A stretch of 64,000 bases of DNA from Acanthosepion lycidas. Taxonomy: Eukaryota > Mollusca > Cephalopoda > Sepiida > Sepiidae. The notes under the pieces were generated by a model. The model did not search any database, had not been told where the DNA came from, and saw only the letters and a list, made by a program, of their open reading frames with translations. Below, one piece after another: positions 21,761 to 35,219 of this stretch. The first letter of the stretch is position 1; every line of letters starts with the position of its first letter. Position numbers and translations under genes: made by a program. The stretch is taken from positions 87,528,326-87,592,325 of the forward strand of contig OZ010573.1 of NCBI GenBank assembly GCA_963932145.1, given 5' to 3'.

Positions 21761-22653
21761 ATTGCTTAATATTTTGCCTAGTTTCTAGAAGGCATATTAA
21801 GAAATTAATCCTATTTCCACGAGAAAACGATTGCTCTAAGAAAGTTCTTTTTAAATTAGTCTAGGCTTGAAAGCAACTGATTCTTAGCATAAGTATTCCT
21901 GCTAGTTTTATTTAATTTACCAATGTCCCGGCCAAGAGAATTCCAACTCAATTTACTCGGTACGGGTTCTGCAGGACTTTTGAAGTGAAACGAAAATAAA
22001 AGACCAGGAAAGAAGCCAGAGATATGTAAAAGTTTCCTTAGTCTGAACCCGATTTGCCCGTTATAAAAAGAAAAGTAAAAATATCACGTATATTGAATGT
22101 TTCTTGGTCATTTTCAGTTTATTGTGCCACACATCAGCGAAGTTTGATTTGATTCTATTTTACTGTTCTTTTGTTGAAAGGCATTTTTGGAGAATTGAGC
22201 GCCGCCTTTCACATCTCACGAAAGAACAGTGATTAAGTCCATTCAGAAGTCAATCTTTTGTACTTAGTTCGGCAAACGAACGTCGAAAGAAATGTTTTTC
22301 ACGTGTGACCAGATGCCAAAGAATATTATAGTTTTTTATTCACGTTTTTGGGAGCAGAATCCAAAAGTTATCTTAGGGTCCCCAGTACTGAATACGTCAA
22401 ACATCTTTTAACAAACTTGGTTGAATTAACACAGATATTCTCAGATATATATATTTTTATTCACGATGTCAGAACTTTGACTAGTTGACTGATATTAGTT
22501 CCAGGCAATTAATATGACTGGTTGTTAATGTCTGTCTGTAAATAAAAAATAAAGTCAGATATCTTTAATATATGACAAGTGCAAGTCAATGTGCATTTAT
22601 GTTTGACATATACGTGATTATTTGGACTTAGAGAATCGGAGCTGGGAAAAATA
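21761..22653. other. No gene recognised
   Basis: No reading frame with a recognisable domain and no repeat end that I can name. Confidence 0.4.
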
Positions 22654-22743
22654 TTAGGTTGGTGCAAAAATAATGACGTAATAATGTCGTTTTTGACGTT
22701 AAAAATACGTCAAAAAACGACATTATTTTTGCACCAAACGTAA
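22654..22743. mobile_element. MADE1-like mariner MITE, copy 3 (internally deleted)
   Basis: Begins TTAGGTTGGTGCAAAAATAA after TA and ends GCACCAAACGTAATA. It is about ten bases shorter than the other copies because part of one arm (the ATTACGTC step) is missing, and its right terminus is altered. Confidence 0.8.
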
Positions 22744-23012
22744 TAACAAGTAAATATATATTTAATCACACAAACCCAAACACACACATAGCCAACCAGC
22801 CCCAACACACGCACACACATATATAAGCAGAGAGAGAGAGAGAGTTCTCAAAAATGTACCCAATTTTAAATGAAAATAAATTTACGTTTAAACAACATTA
22901 ATTGCTAAAATTAAGAAATATTAATATTTTTCTTTACTTACAAATCCCATTAACGATTTAAATTAAATACCAAATGAAATTATATCCATGGATCTGAAAA
23001 AATAAAAAATTG

Positions 23013-23192
<180 letters not shown>

Positions 23193-23224
23193 TAGATATG
23201 TAAGTAAGCACTGATCCCAATACC

Positions 23225-24260
23225 CAGCTGCGAAATTCTGTTTCATCGCAATATTCAGGCCTTGTTTGTTGTATTTTTGTCCAATTATTTATATATGCTA
23301 CTGAGTGGTGCATTATGGGTAGAAGGTAAATTGTACTATACTAACGGTTATTTACTGAACGATAAGGCGTAAAATTCAAATTATTCTAAAGGTTATCGAA
23401 TAGAAATAATGCTATAACCGAATGCCATTTATTTGTAACTATTTGATAGAGTTGTTTGTTAACTATTTACTTATTATTATTATTAATTACTTTATTATTT
23501 TTTGTTGATTATTATTAAATTTACTTATGTTTATATGAATATTTATAGTTTGTTTATTTTTTTTATTACTTTGTTTAATTATATATTTATACAGATTTTC
23601 ATTCATTTATTTTTTATTTTATTTTACTCAATTACTTTTTCCTTTATTGACTATTAGTTTAAAATATTGGACTTGTATTATCTGCGTGATGTATATTGAA
23701 TATATTTGCATTCTTCAGGGTAGTATTTTACAAGGTTTTCTATTTTTATGTGACGTAATAAGTATTTGCCGAGTTGTCTGTATTTTGAGATAAGTTCTGA
23801 TCGTTTATTTAGTAATTTGTATTACTTTGGGATGATGATGATAACTATATTCTCTTCGAGATAGAGTTTTACACCTTCTTAGGAATATAAGAATGTCATC
23901 CCTGTAGATGTGTATATTATTTTTATCGATTATTTTACATAGTTCGTCTAGTAAATGTATACTTATAAGCTCGCTTGGCACCATCAAGACTTACCATTGT
24001 AACATCAAATGATTCATGTTCCTTTAGCCATGTGACTTTGTGGTCGAATAATAGCCATTTTCGGCAGTTACTTTGTCTGTGCTTATTTTTATTTGTTTTT
24101 GAGCTAAGGAGATAGTTTTGCCTAGAGTGGGTTCTGTTATTGAAGAATGTTTTTGTGTTGTGAGGGATTTTTTTTTGTTTCCTTGAGCGTGGTATTCGTG
24201 TTAACTTTTTGATTAAAAAATGTGCTTTTGATCTCATTCTTTTTTTATGAAGCCTTAAAT
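23225..24260 (-). pseudogene. Penelope-like element: reverse transcriptase remnant with 3' hammerhead-like motif
   Basis: Two minus-strand frames give conserved PLE blocks. One is KVTWLKEHESFDVTMVSLDGA (24030-23970 region). The other, in the frame at 23987-23805, is HLLDELCKIIDKNNIHIYRD followed by DILIF, where the YRDD catalytic motif is intact. The downstream part (23800-23260) is too degraded to translate. At its 3' side, minus-strand GGCCTGAATATTGCGATGAAAC (23241-23261) resembles the hammerhead-like core at 17337 with a shortened helix II. The flank GTGGTGCATTATGGGTA (23300-23316) matches the spacer at 17262-17300. Confidence 0.65.
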
Positions 24261-24419
24261 TTTCTTAATTTTAGTTATTAGGTATATGTTGGTGGGATGG
24301 TTAAGTTCTACAGGGAGAAGTCGAGCTTAAATGTTTCATTGTCCATGATAGTTGATAAATGTAGCGAAACAGCGCAACTTTTATTAGAATCTAAACAGGT
24401 AACAAATATAGTTTTAAAG

Positions 24420-24480
24420 TATAATATATTTATGGGTAAAAGTGCTCAATATCATGGATAGAGTATATAAAAATATAAAA
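24420..24480 (-). repeat. Penelope-associated box 1, inverted
   Basis: Minus-strand CTATCCATGATATTGAGCAC matches box 1 of the module at 17409. It faces away from the plus-strand module at 24890, so the two flank about 400 bases of unrecognised sequence. Confidence 0.45.
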
Positions 24481-24889
24481 TTAAAAGTACCCACTACGTC
24501 ATTACACAGTCAATTTTCAACCGATATGTATTGTTTTGGTTCGACAATTATACATACTGCTTAGTGAATAAAAAGTCTATTGTATTATCCGAACGATTTT
24601 GTGTGGGCGTAGAAAAAAATATTCATTAAAATCTTACACAAACATGTTCACCTATCAAGCATACTTCACAAGATATTCGTCAAAAACACAGTAAAAGAGA
24701 GCTATATATGCACGGAGAACATCCCACAAATAATAAAGAGCAAAACAGAAAAATAAGAAAAAAAACCTCCGCGCGAATCAAAACCCACCTGTAACTATAG
24801 AAGAAAGAATGAATGCCCTGTAAATGGCAATAGCGTGCAAAACAATGTAATATATCAAGCTACTGTAACATCAAAAGTTTCTATTTACA

Positions 24890-24980
24890 TACGGTCTATC
24901 CCGGATACTAATATTAAGCACTTTAACCTCTAAATGTAGCATACCTTGAAACTCATTTTTTTCCTAATTATTGATTTTTT

Positions 24981-25031
<51 letters not shown>

Positions 25032-25118
25032 AAATTTAAGTTACGAATAACTTGGTAAACCGTATGGGTATTTCCAAGGAGGATAAAATCCTGAGAGCTC
25101 AATGTGAATCCAGAGCTA
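24890..25118 (+). repeat. Penelope-associated box 1 - (TA)n - box 2 module, copy 2
   Basis: Box 1 (GGTCTATCCCGGATACTAAT, ATTAAGCACTTTAACCTC) is followed by the TA array at 24985-25027 and box 2 (AACCGTATGGGTATTTCC, then CCTGAGAGCTCAATGTG). It is collinear with 17409-17630 at every block. Confidence 0.6.
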
Positions 25119-25119
25119 A

Positions 25120-25559
25120 TATTTAATGAAAAACAGACCCCTTTAAGGTACAATTACAATAATTTATTTCACCAAAATCCTTTTTAAGTACTCCGGATCA
25201 TCAGGTAACACTTCCAACAACGAAATGAAAGGAAAAATGATATTGAAAATTGATGGGTAGTGTAATTTTTGTAATTTAACAGGGGGGGATGAGGGGGTAG
25301 TTAAAGAGACAAGGTAGAGTATAGGGAGGGGTTAATTTCATATCTCTCTTAAGCGTGCTATACATTGGGGTAGGAGGAGTGACTAGACCGTGACCTATTT
25401 AGATGGTTAACTTAACGGAAATGATATATAGAAATGGGAGGGGAGTAGGGAAAAAGGAAAGGAAAAATGGAAAAGAGAGAGGAGACAGAAGACAGTAATA
25501 AGGATTTTGGTGAAATAAATTATTGTAATGGTACCTTAAAGGGGTCTGTTTTTCATTAA

Positions 25560-25561
<2 letters not shown>
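25120..25561. repeat. Inverted repeat with 63-bp arms
   Basis: The arms 25120-25183 and 25499-25561 match with about one mismatch (ACAGACCCCTTTAAGGTAC...TTTCACCAAAATCCTT). The 315-base spacer is purine-rich (GGGGGATGAGGGGG, GAGAGAGGAGACAGAAG). Minus-strand CTGATGA at 25198-25204 lies just inside the left arm, recalling the hammerhead-like cores. The right arm runs into (TA)n at 25567. Confidence 0.75.

Positions 25562-25626
<65 letters not shown>
25562..25626. repeat. (TA)n microsatellite
   Basis: About thirty TA units following the right inverted-repeat arm. Confidence 0.95.
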
Positions 25627-25627
<1 letters not shown>

Positions 25628-25927
25628 GCAATTAAAGTTTAACAAACAATCCTGCAAAAATAACCGTGCGTCAAAGGAACGGCTTTTCTCTAAACATCAC
25701 TGTTACTGGGTAGGCAATTTCTTTATACATTATCAAATTACTCTTATGATTAAACAATCTAATTATTAAAAAGAGTTTAACATTTTTAACATTTTTCTTT
25801 GGAAATGTGTATAAATTGAGATGATCTCTATTTTCAGAATTGAGATTGATTTATCTATTTGTTTTTACGAGCTATCAGCATCTTAAGAATTTTTTAAGAT
25901 TATAATAATTTACAGTTTGGCAATTTC

Positions 25928-26045
25928 GACGTGGTGTAATAGATAACAAGCTTTTCGCACTACATCATTTACAATTGAGTAGTGAGTTCGATCCTTACTG
26001 GATGCCATACGCTTTCTGTTTCCTGCCACATTTAAGCTACGCTTC
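25928..26045 (+). repeat. tRNA-like SINE fragment, family 2
   Basis: The head ACGTGGTGTAATAGATAACA has an A-box-like TGGTGTAATAGATAAC, then GTGAGTTCGATCCTTACTGG holds a good B box (GAGTTCGATCC). The unit ends GCCACATTTAAGCTACGC, shared with 16680-16700. No functional tRNA fold is evident. Confidence 0.45.
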
Positions 26046-26569
26046 AATATTTTTATATGATTCCTACACAAATATTAAAATTTACATTATTTGCACGCTA
26101 ACTATTGTTCCCAGTTTTATTGTTTTCTCGCAATATTTCGGCCTTTATATCCTCAAGTTTGATCAGGTGATAACCAATTCGAGTAGCATTCAGGGATTTT
26201 GAACATAATTCTTTATTTAATGTATGGAGATATATTGATCTTGTATTGTTGTAAATATACAGACCCATCCCATTTAATTCATATGTAGTACTTCTCAGAT
26301 ATTGCTCCCTTTTCTACTGAGATCAATTAAACACTGCCCAGCACAGGGATTGAACTCACAATTAACATGAAACCAAATTCACGAATCAACATAAATATTC
26401 ATCAAAGAAATTCATGTACATATTGTATTTACGTATTAAATGTTCAATTTTATCATTCGCAATAATTAATTTTACACTAAATGTATAATAGCATTTTTAA
26501 AATGTGTTTATCTTTTTATATATGTTTTAATATTTACGGTTTCATACGATATATATTTTTATTTGCTGT
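26046..26569. other. No gene recognised; one isolated B-box-like site
   Basis: Minus-strand GTGAGTTCAATCCCTGTGCT (26341-26360) is a good B box of a tRNA-derived SINE, but no A box or repeat body can be aligned. The rest is AT-rich. Confidence 0.35.
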
Positions 26570-26571
26570 AT

Positions 26572-26607
<36 letters not shown>

Positions 26608-26634
26608 GTGTGTGTGTATATATATATGTGTGTG

Positions 26635-26701
<67 letters not shown>

Positions 26702-26720
26702 TTGTGTGAGTGTGAGAGTG
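26570..26720. repeat. (CA)n/(TA)n/(TG)n compound microsatellite
   Basis: Alternating dinucleotide runs; open frames on both strands are artefacts. Confidence 0.95.
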
Positions 26721-26876
26721 TGCGCATGTATGTAGAAAAATAGGAAAGAACGCGTTAGGTAAATAATTCAGTGTTCTTTAGTATTTTTGTTTTTATTTTT
26801 AAAAAACAGTGGTCCATAGAGAAGTAGAGCTTAGATTATAATTCCTTCGCGAGGTAATCATATTTAAAAAAAAGTA

Positions 26877-26880
<4 letters not shown>

Positions 26881-26962
<82 letters not shown>
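26881..26962. repeat. (TA)n microsatellite
   Basis: About forty uninterrupted TA units. Confidence 0.95.
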
Positions 26963-26965
<3 letters not shown>

Positions 26966-27159
26966 CGATAAATTTAAAGCAAGTTCTGTTTTCATTATTA
27001 AATTTTTTTTTTCTTATGTATCATCAAATATGATAAGTATTTTCAAACCACCAGCCAAATCCATATACACACACAATGGATACTCGTTCTGGGTATGAAG
27101 TAAACTACATCCAGTATCAAGGCTTCTGTTTGGGATGTTTTGAGAAGTGTTTAACCACC

Positions 27160-27400
27160 TCTTAATTGATGATTTTCTCACGTCCAGCTTGACCCAATGT
27201 GGTAGCACCTGTTAGGGCTCCAGTTCTGATCAAATAGCTAACACTCATAATGGGGTCAAAACAATATGAATGTATGAAATTAGATTTTTATAATAGTTTT
27301 TTTTTTTCAAAAATGCATTGCTGATACCAGCAATATATTTTGGAAAAATATTACCATCAATACATTTATCTCAGACTAAAAAAAATTGCTTTAGGAAGAA
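27160..27400 (+). pseudogene. R2-type LINE C-terminus/3' UTR remnant with minisatellite units
   Basis: CCCAATGTGGTAGCACCTGT, then CTAACACTCATAATGGGGTC, aligns in inverse orientation with 62225-62300 and 41320-41370, where the same sequence is the last codons of an R2-type LINE protein. The following part carries units like AAAAATGCATTGCTGATACC, as in the minisatellite at 61830-62220. Too short and decayed for a coding claim. Confidence 0.4.

Positions 27401-30002
<2,602 letters not shown>

Positions 30003-30043
<41 letters not shown>
30003..30043. repeat. (TA)n microsatellite
   Basis: TA array abutting the hammerhead-like palindrome. Confidence 0.95.
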
Positions 30044-30044
<1 letters not shown>

Positions 30045-30046
<2 letters not shown>

Positions 30047-30122
30047 GCGACAGGATGTTTCATGCTAGACGCAATCGTCAGGCGGCCTGAATATTGCGTC
30101 TAGAATGAAACATCCTGTCGTC
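30045..30122. repeat. Head-to-head palindrome of two hammerhead-like motifs
   Basis: The arms GGCGACAGGATGTTTCATGC... and its near-complement meet at GGCGGCC with almost no spacer. The minus-strand arm keeps CTGACGA (30075-30081), a TGC/GCA stem, GAAA (30058-30061), ACA/TGT and C. The plus-strand arm has CTGAATA (30087-30093) and GAAA (30107-30110), with the core mutated at two positions. The sequence corresponds to the arms at 16837 and 17329 with the spacer removed. Confidence 0.6.
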
Positions 30123-30225
30123 TCTGAATGTTGACTTCAATGTTCACTTTTATATTTACATACGCTCTATCTCTGATATTGTGCACTTTACCACATAAAT
30201 ATAGCACACCTTAAAACTATATTTC

Positions 30226-30297
<72 letters not shown>
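30123..30297 (+). repeat. Penelope-associated box 1 followed by (TA)n, copy 3
   Basis: GTTGACTTCAATGTTCACTT, GCTCTATCTCTGATATTGTG, CATAAATATAGCACACCTTA and then TA repeats from 30229. Collinear with 17385-17538. Confidence 0.6.
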
Positions 30298-30304
<7 letters not shown>

Positions 30305-30320
30305 GGTCCAGTATAATTAA

Positions 30321-30862
30321 TATTATGGAGAAGTAGTCATACAAAAAGTAAATCAGTAAAGTTGATGTAATTATTGGCGAAATCACTTCACTAACATTTT
30401 TAATAAAGTATTAACTTACTAACCACTTGCTGAATGACGCGATCTTTGTTTTTTAAAAATTGTAAAAAGGAATAGAGGTACAGTCCAAAACGTTCATGCA
30501 TAAAATATTCAAAATAAAACTCTAATGTTGCGACACTGCACGCGCCAAAATTCTGTAACTGTTAATAATAAAAATTAAAAAAAAAAATCTTTCGACCTCT
30601 ATTACATTTATTTTCATCTCGAAAGTTACCTGAAATTATCTGGAATTGAAAAATAACATCCATGCCTGAAGATGATAAAAGGATTTATCGAAAGTACTTG
30701 CAAATGGACTGAACATCTAATCCAATTTAAAAAAAAAAATCGAGTCATTCAGCGAGTCGTTAGTAATTTTATGCTTTATTAAATATTTTAGCGAAGTGAA
30801 TTTGCCAATAATTACATTAACTCTACTGATTTATTCTTTGTATGACTACTTCTTTATAATAT
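30321..30862. repeat. Inverted repeat with 122-bp arms and internal hammerhead-like hairpin
   Basis: Arm 30321-30442 is complementary to 30739-30862 with scattered mismatches (AAGTAGTCATACAAA, TGTAATTATTGGC, TGAATGAC are shared). In the 296-base spacer, CTGAAGA at 30666-30672 is followed by T, a 6-bp stem GATAAA/TTTATC and GAAA at 30690-30693. The organisation, two inverted copies plus a hammerhead-like core, resembles Penelope-type terminal repeats. No reverse transcriptase lies inside. Confidence 0.65.
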
Positions 30863-31316
30863 TATAGATATTATAGTTAATATATTTAAAAGGACTACTC
30901 TGTAGTAAAATAATCGGGGTTTATTAGTAGGAATTTTATCAATAAATCAGCACTATCAACAAAAACAAACAAAAAAAAAACAACAATTCTTGCAACCTCA
31001 AAATATTTCCTGGCTTTAAATAAACTGACAGATAAGCCATAAGAAAACGAAACGAATCAATAAATTGAGGAAAAGATGATATAATGGAGAACATTTGATT
31101 GATGGGTTTGCTTGCAGAAAATATCAATCATTCTGTGAGAATTGGGACATTGGCAACTACCGCGAGGGGAGCAATGGAAGTTCTTTCGTATTCTTTTTTT
31201 CAGAACTGTCACTTTAATACGACAAAATCTTTTACATTTTTGTTTAACTCAAGGAATTGTGTATCGATGCCCTTCTATTTTATTGTATTTGCGTCCGTGT
31301 GTACGGATTCCTCAAG

Positions 31317-31370
31317 TTGTACACGCACACACACACACACGCGGGCGCGCACACATGCACATGCACATAT
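31317..31370. repeat. (CA)n/(CG)-containing microsatellite
   Basis: A short CA-rich tract including GCGGGCGCGC. Open frames rich in Thr/His/Arg here are artefacts. Confidence 0.9.
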
Positions 31371-31396
31371 ATATTCAGCTTTATCGATATATTGTT

Positions 31397-31484
31397 GTGA
31401 CCCTGAGATCCATGCTTCTGCGTTCACCAGACAAAAATAAACCAGTTTGTCTGATGATCGCAGAAGCGTGAAACCCAGGTTCAC
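31397..31484. repeat. Palindrome of two hammerhead-like motifs, copy 3
   Basis: Left arm 31397-31435 and right arm 31446-31484 are inverted with about seven mismatches. The right arm reads CTGATGA (31451-31457), T, CGC/GCG stem with AGAA loop, T, GAAA (31470-31473), ACC..GGT and T. Here the core has the canonical T at the N position. The left arm has lost CTGA. A box 1 (31505-31535) and TA array follow, as at 30123. Confidence 0.55.
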
Positions 31485-31504
31485 AAATTCATTCATACAA
31501 CTGA

Positions 31505-31599
31505 ATATGTTAGCTCTATCACTGATATTGAGCACTTTTCAATAATACTGCGCATATAACGTAATAATATATAGAGGAAGTCTCTCTCTCTCTCTCTGT

Positions 31600-31662
<63 letters not shown>
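31505..31662 (+). repeat. Penelope-associated box 1, (TC)n and (TA)n, copy 4
   Basis: TTAGCTCTATCACTGATATT then GAGCACTTTTCAATAATACT runs into a CT tract at 31584 and a TA array at 31602-31662. Confidence 0.6.
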
Positions 31663-31664
<2 letters not shown>

Positions 31665-31906
31665 GGAATAAGCATACACCTGAGTTCCCCCTCACTGCAA
31701 TATGATTGGCTGTTGTCCGTCATGGACGTGTAGGTCTGACAGAGTTTAAGTCTATGACGACGACCGTTGGACTACACCATTGGCTATCCTATTGGTCTAC
31801 ACCTATTACCTGCGACTACGACGAGCACCGGTCGATTACTGCTAACGTGTACAGTAGCCAAAACCACTTAGTTACTTCCATCAAATAAAACCCTTTTCAG
31901 GGACAT

Positions 31907-31908
<2 letters not shown>
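31663..31908. other. Moderate-GC unique segment between TA arrays
   Basis: About 240 bases with clearly higher GC than the surroundings, holding a 60-residue open frame (31706-31888) without a domain. I do not recognise it. It could be a fragment of a transposon 5' region or of host DNA. Confidence 0.4.
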
Positions 31909-31966
<58 letters not shown>

Positions 31967-31968
31967 GG

Positions 31969-32014
<46 letters not shown>

Positions 32015-32027
32015 CACACACACACAC

Positions 32028-32074
<47 letters not shown>
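31909..32074. repeat. (TA)n/(CA)n/(TG)n compound microsatellite
   Basis: Alternating dinucleotide blocks ending in (TG)n; the open frames are artefacts. Confidence 0.95.
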
Positions 32075-32075
<1 letters not shown>

Positions 32076-32094
32076 TGAATTTATTTAGGCAGCA

Positions 32095-32520
32095 TATTTT
32101 CATTCAAACAGGACATTTAAATTGATATACAATGTTGGGCTTTTGGAGGTGGCTAGTTGTCGGAGAATTCGTCTCGGCAACTAGCATCTTGCAAAAGGCT
32201 AACATTGTATCAATTTAAATGTCGTTTAAGAGATTGTATCTCTGATAAAAATGTCAATACACACGTTGGCTTTACTACTACAATGCAAACAAAAAGCTTA
32301 CATTTAATTTGGCTGACCATAGTTCAATATCTCATAATTTAAAGGAACACTCGTACTCACACTCACAGATTAGACGGATATTAGTTGAAAATACATCTAT
32401 ATTACATAGAAACCAATAATAAGCAAAAACTAAAAATTCATGAAGCCCTTTATATAAGAGAATTTAAGCCCAAAATAAATAAATTCAACTATGAGTATGG
32501 TAATAAAGACCTTAATTGCG
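32095..32520 (+). pseudogene. Penelope-like element C-terminus (GIY-YIG region)
   Basis: Over two frames it reads CRLRDCISDKNVNTHVGFTT (the Y-I-G part as VGFTTT), LADHS-type sequence, then KLKIHEALYIREFKPKINKF followed by NYEYGNKDLN. The last part is the C-terminal signature also seen at 20340-20395 (INYEQSQNVL) and 60000-59933 (NKINYEYCKNVL). Reverse transcriptase is absent. The coding end runs straight into a (TA)n array at 32525. Confidence 0.65.
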
Positions 32521-32522
32521 CC

Positions 32523-32622
<100 letters not shown>

Positions 32623-32773
32623 GAGCAAAAATGGAAAGTTACTTCTTTATACTGGGTAAAAATCGTGTGAACTTTGAAATCTAGAACGCTGCAAAAGCGG
32701 TAAAAATAAATAATTGAAATGATTTGAAGATACAAAAACACATATAAATACTCACATGCATCTTAACCCTCTG

Positions 32774-32776
<3 letters not shown>

Positions 32777-32847
<71 letters not shown>

Positions 32848-32854
32848 CAGAGTG

Positions 32855-32892
<38 letters not shown>
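32777..32892. repeat. Two (TA)n arrays around TTTCAGAGTGTT
   Basis: The left border CCTCTGAAATATAT and the segment TTTCAGAGTGTTATAT between the arrays are complementary, so the first array sits inside a small inverted repeat. Confidence 0.85.
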
Positions 32893-32898
<6 letters not shown>

Positions 32899-33073
32899 TA
32901 TGTTTTTAAAAATATGATTACTTCGCTTTTTAAAAAAATAATTATAATTTAAGCTGTACTTTTGTATGGAGCACTGTTTTTTATGTGTTTTTTTAAAAAT
33001 AAAAACAAAAATACTAAAGAACTCCCGATCATTTATCTAACGTGTTCTTTCTTATTTTTCTATATATTTGCAT

Positions 33074-33220
<147 letters not shown>

Positions 33221-33479
33221 CGCTTAAAAGCCGCCCTGTCTATTTAAGCTAACTCCTGCTGAGGGCCCTTGATTAAGCCTTCATCAAAATAGGTATGGGG
33301 GAGTAGATGCGATAGGCTATAATCATCTACAGAAGGACTCGAAACTGATCGCTGCATTTAAATATTGTATTAATATTTAAGCTAACCTCTCAAAACTTTA
33401 GTTATAATAATTGTTATCGTAAAAAACATTCGTCGCAGAAATCACGTAAGAAATCGCCAAATACAATTACTATAATAAA

Positions 33480-33900
33480 AATTTGGGAATCAAAAATTTC
33501 AGGATTGCGGGTCCGGATCCGGCCCAGAATATTTTGTATTTGCTCAGGGAATCGGTCTGATTCAAAAATGGTATTATATGTTGGGCTACTGCCTCTAGAA
33601 GTAAAGTTGAAAACGCGGACAATGTTATTTTGAAACACTGTAATTTGAGAATCCTATTTGTTTTCATTTGAACATGAGCTATTGAACGTTAGAGAGTTGT
33701 CCTCCTTTAATTTTTTTTTATCAGCAGTAGCCAAGATGCCGAATCCGACAAAAATCACAGTAACTTTCGATCACAAAGATTCAGTATTTCCGGTTCGAAT
33801 CCGCCGCAAAATGTTTTAAATTTGCTCACGGAGTCGGCCTGATTCCGAAAGGGAACGATATGTTAGGCTACGGCCTCTAGGGGTAAAATTGAAAAAAATA
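33480..33900. repeat. Pair of about 110-base direct repeats
   Basis: Copy 1 at 33510-33612 and copy 2 at 33781-33890 share TTTGCTCAGGGAATCGGTCT / TTTGCTCACGGAGTCGGCCT, GGGCTACTGCCTCTAG / AGGCTACGGCCTCTAG and the flanking GGTCCGGATCCGGCC / GGTTCGAATCCGCC. The latter resembles a B box. A tRNA-derived origin is possible but no A box is clear. Confidence 0.55.
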
Positions 33901-34074
33901 TTACACAGTCACACATTGAAATTCGCATGCATTATATAGATAAATACCCATCGTAAAAGATGCTGTACACATAGTCGGTAACTTATAAGGCCCCAGAAAC
34001 TACCTGACTCCATCTGACATGATCAATATTTTAAAGAATCAAATCTGAACAAACATACATTATTACTGCTATAT

Positions 34075-34485
34075 CCGGCCTAGGGCTGTCCCATCATCCC
34101 TTTCCCACCTTGACAGAGTTCAAATGCTTTTACACTGCTTTGCACATCATGAATTATTTTCCACCCTATAATCCCTTCTGTCACAGACGAAACCTCGCAA
34201 TCCTCTCGCTCCTTTATCGCTATTTCCACGGTAAATATTCTCACGAGATATATTAATTTGTTCCACCAGTTCAGACATTTATATCCACCTATGCCAAATA
34301 CGCAGGTTCGAATCATACACATTCTCTTCGAATTCCATTTACACGAAGGAAGTTCGATGTGGACGACTTCTTCCCCAGAACCGCTTCATTGTGGAAGAGA
34401 ATCCTGAGAGGAAGCTTCTCCGATCACTACAATAGTAACTTATTCATGTCTAAATTTATTCGTTATTTCTCCTACACTTATAAAC
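34075..34485 (+). pseudogene. Jockey/CR1-like LINE C-terminal fragment
   Basis: Read in the main frame it gives HRRNLAILSLLYRYFHGKYS, then VPPVQTF and, near 34345-34440, RRKFDVDDFFPRTASLWKRI and SDHYNSNLF. This is the C-terminal region after the reverse transcriptase (consensus SLSHRR..A..SLLYRYFHG ... FFPRT..LWN.LP) found in many invertebrate LINEs. It has at least one stop and no reverse transcriptase palm. Confidence 0.65.
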
Positions 34486-34559
34486 AGCACTTCTTTCCTT
34501 ATTTCCATAGAACGATTTAATTCAGTAAAACTCTTCCTTGAGTCCCTCTTAGGCCTTGT

Positions 34560-34850
34560 ATTGACTGAAGAACAGCGTAAAAATACGTGAACTCTGTGAA
34601 CTAATGAACACGGATCTTGTTTCTCTGAAGATTGATTTGAAATGCTCATATTACAAAGTTCAATAGTGCATAGCATAATGTAGTTCGCAGGAAAGGAAGA
34701 AGCTGGAAGAAAATTCCACTGGTGAGGAGTGTAAGTCAACAAACTATTAGGATAGAACGTACGATTATATCTACCTATGTCAACAGTAAAATTATGAAAC
34801 GTAGTACTGCGTTTAAATTCAAAAAGTCCAGGTACAAATCAGCAATGTTC
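34560..34850 (-). pseudogene. Jockey/CR1-like LINE C-terminal fragment, inverted
   Basis: Minus strand reads TFYPNSLLTYTPHQWNFLPA and SSFPANYIM, matching FYTNNLFSGTSHLWNSLPDS at 38165-38540 and FYSNSFMSRTSRLWNSIPF at 63320. It lies tail-to-tail with the plus-strand fragment just before it. Highly decayed. Confidence 0.55.
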
Positions 34851-34970
34851 TTTAGTACAATTGCCAAAATATTTGCTTAGTTCCAAAACTGAATTTGTCA
34901 AGCAGGGAGATTATACCGAAAAAAAAGTATTTTTTTTATTGGTGTATCGACATGTGTATCTACAAGGGGG

Positions 34971-35078
34971 TGCTAAAAAATTTCCTGTCTCACTAAGAAG
35001 TCTTTACCTCACAAAACATCGAATGATTGGTCATTTAGAGAAAGTGGGTTGGGCTGAGAACTTTTTAATACCCCCTCA
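34971..35078. mobile_element. Short TIR element (mariner-type MITE)
   Basis: Starts CAAGGGGGTGCTAAAAAATT after TA and ends AACTTTTTAATACCCCCTC before AAATA. The termini are imperfect inverted repeats (GGGGGTGCTAAAAAATTTCC versus GGGGGTATTAAAAAGTTCTC), giving a unit of about 105 bp with no coding capacity. A GATA/GA tract follows. Confidence 0.6.
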
Positions 35079-35097
35079 AATAGATAGACAGATAGAT

Positions 35098-35131
<34 letters not shown>

Positions 35132-35160
35132 TGAGTGAGAGAGTGTGAGAAAGAGAGAGA
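35079..35160. repeat. (GATA)n/(GA)n tract
   Basis: GATAGATA units run into GAGA repeats. Confidence 0.95.
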
Positions 35161-35219
35161 TTTATGGGAAAAGCGTGCTTAATTTAAAAGTCACAGCCTT
35201 TGTGAATGTAAAAATGATG

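Noticed and set aside
25198..25204. CTGATGA as a further hammerhead core
   Set aside because: Only a 3-bp stem and a distant GAAA; noted within the inverted repeat but not called.
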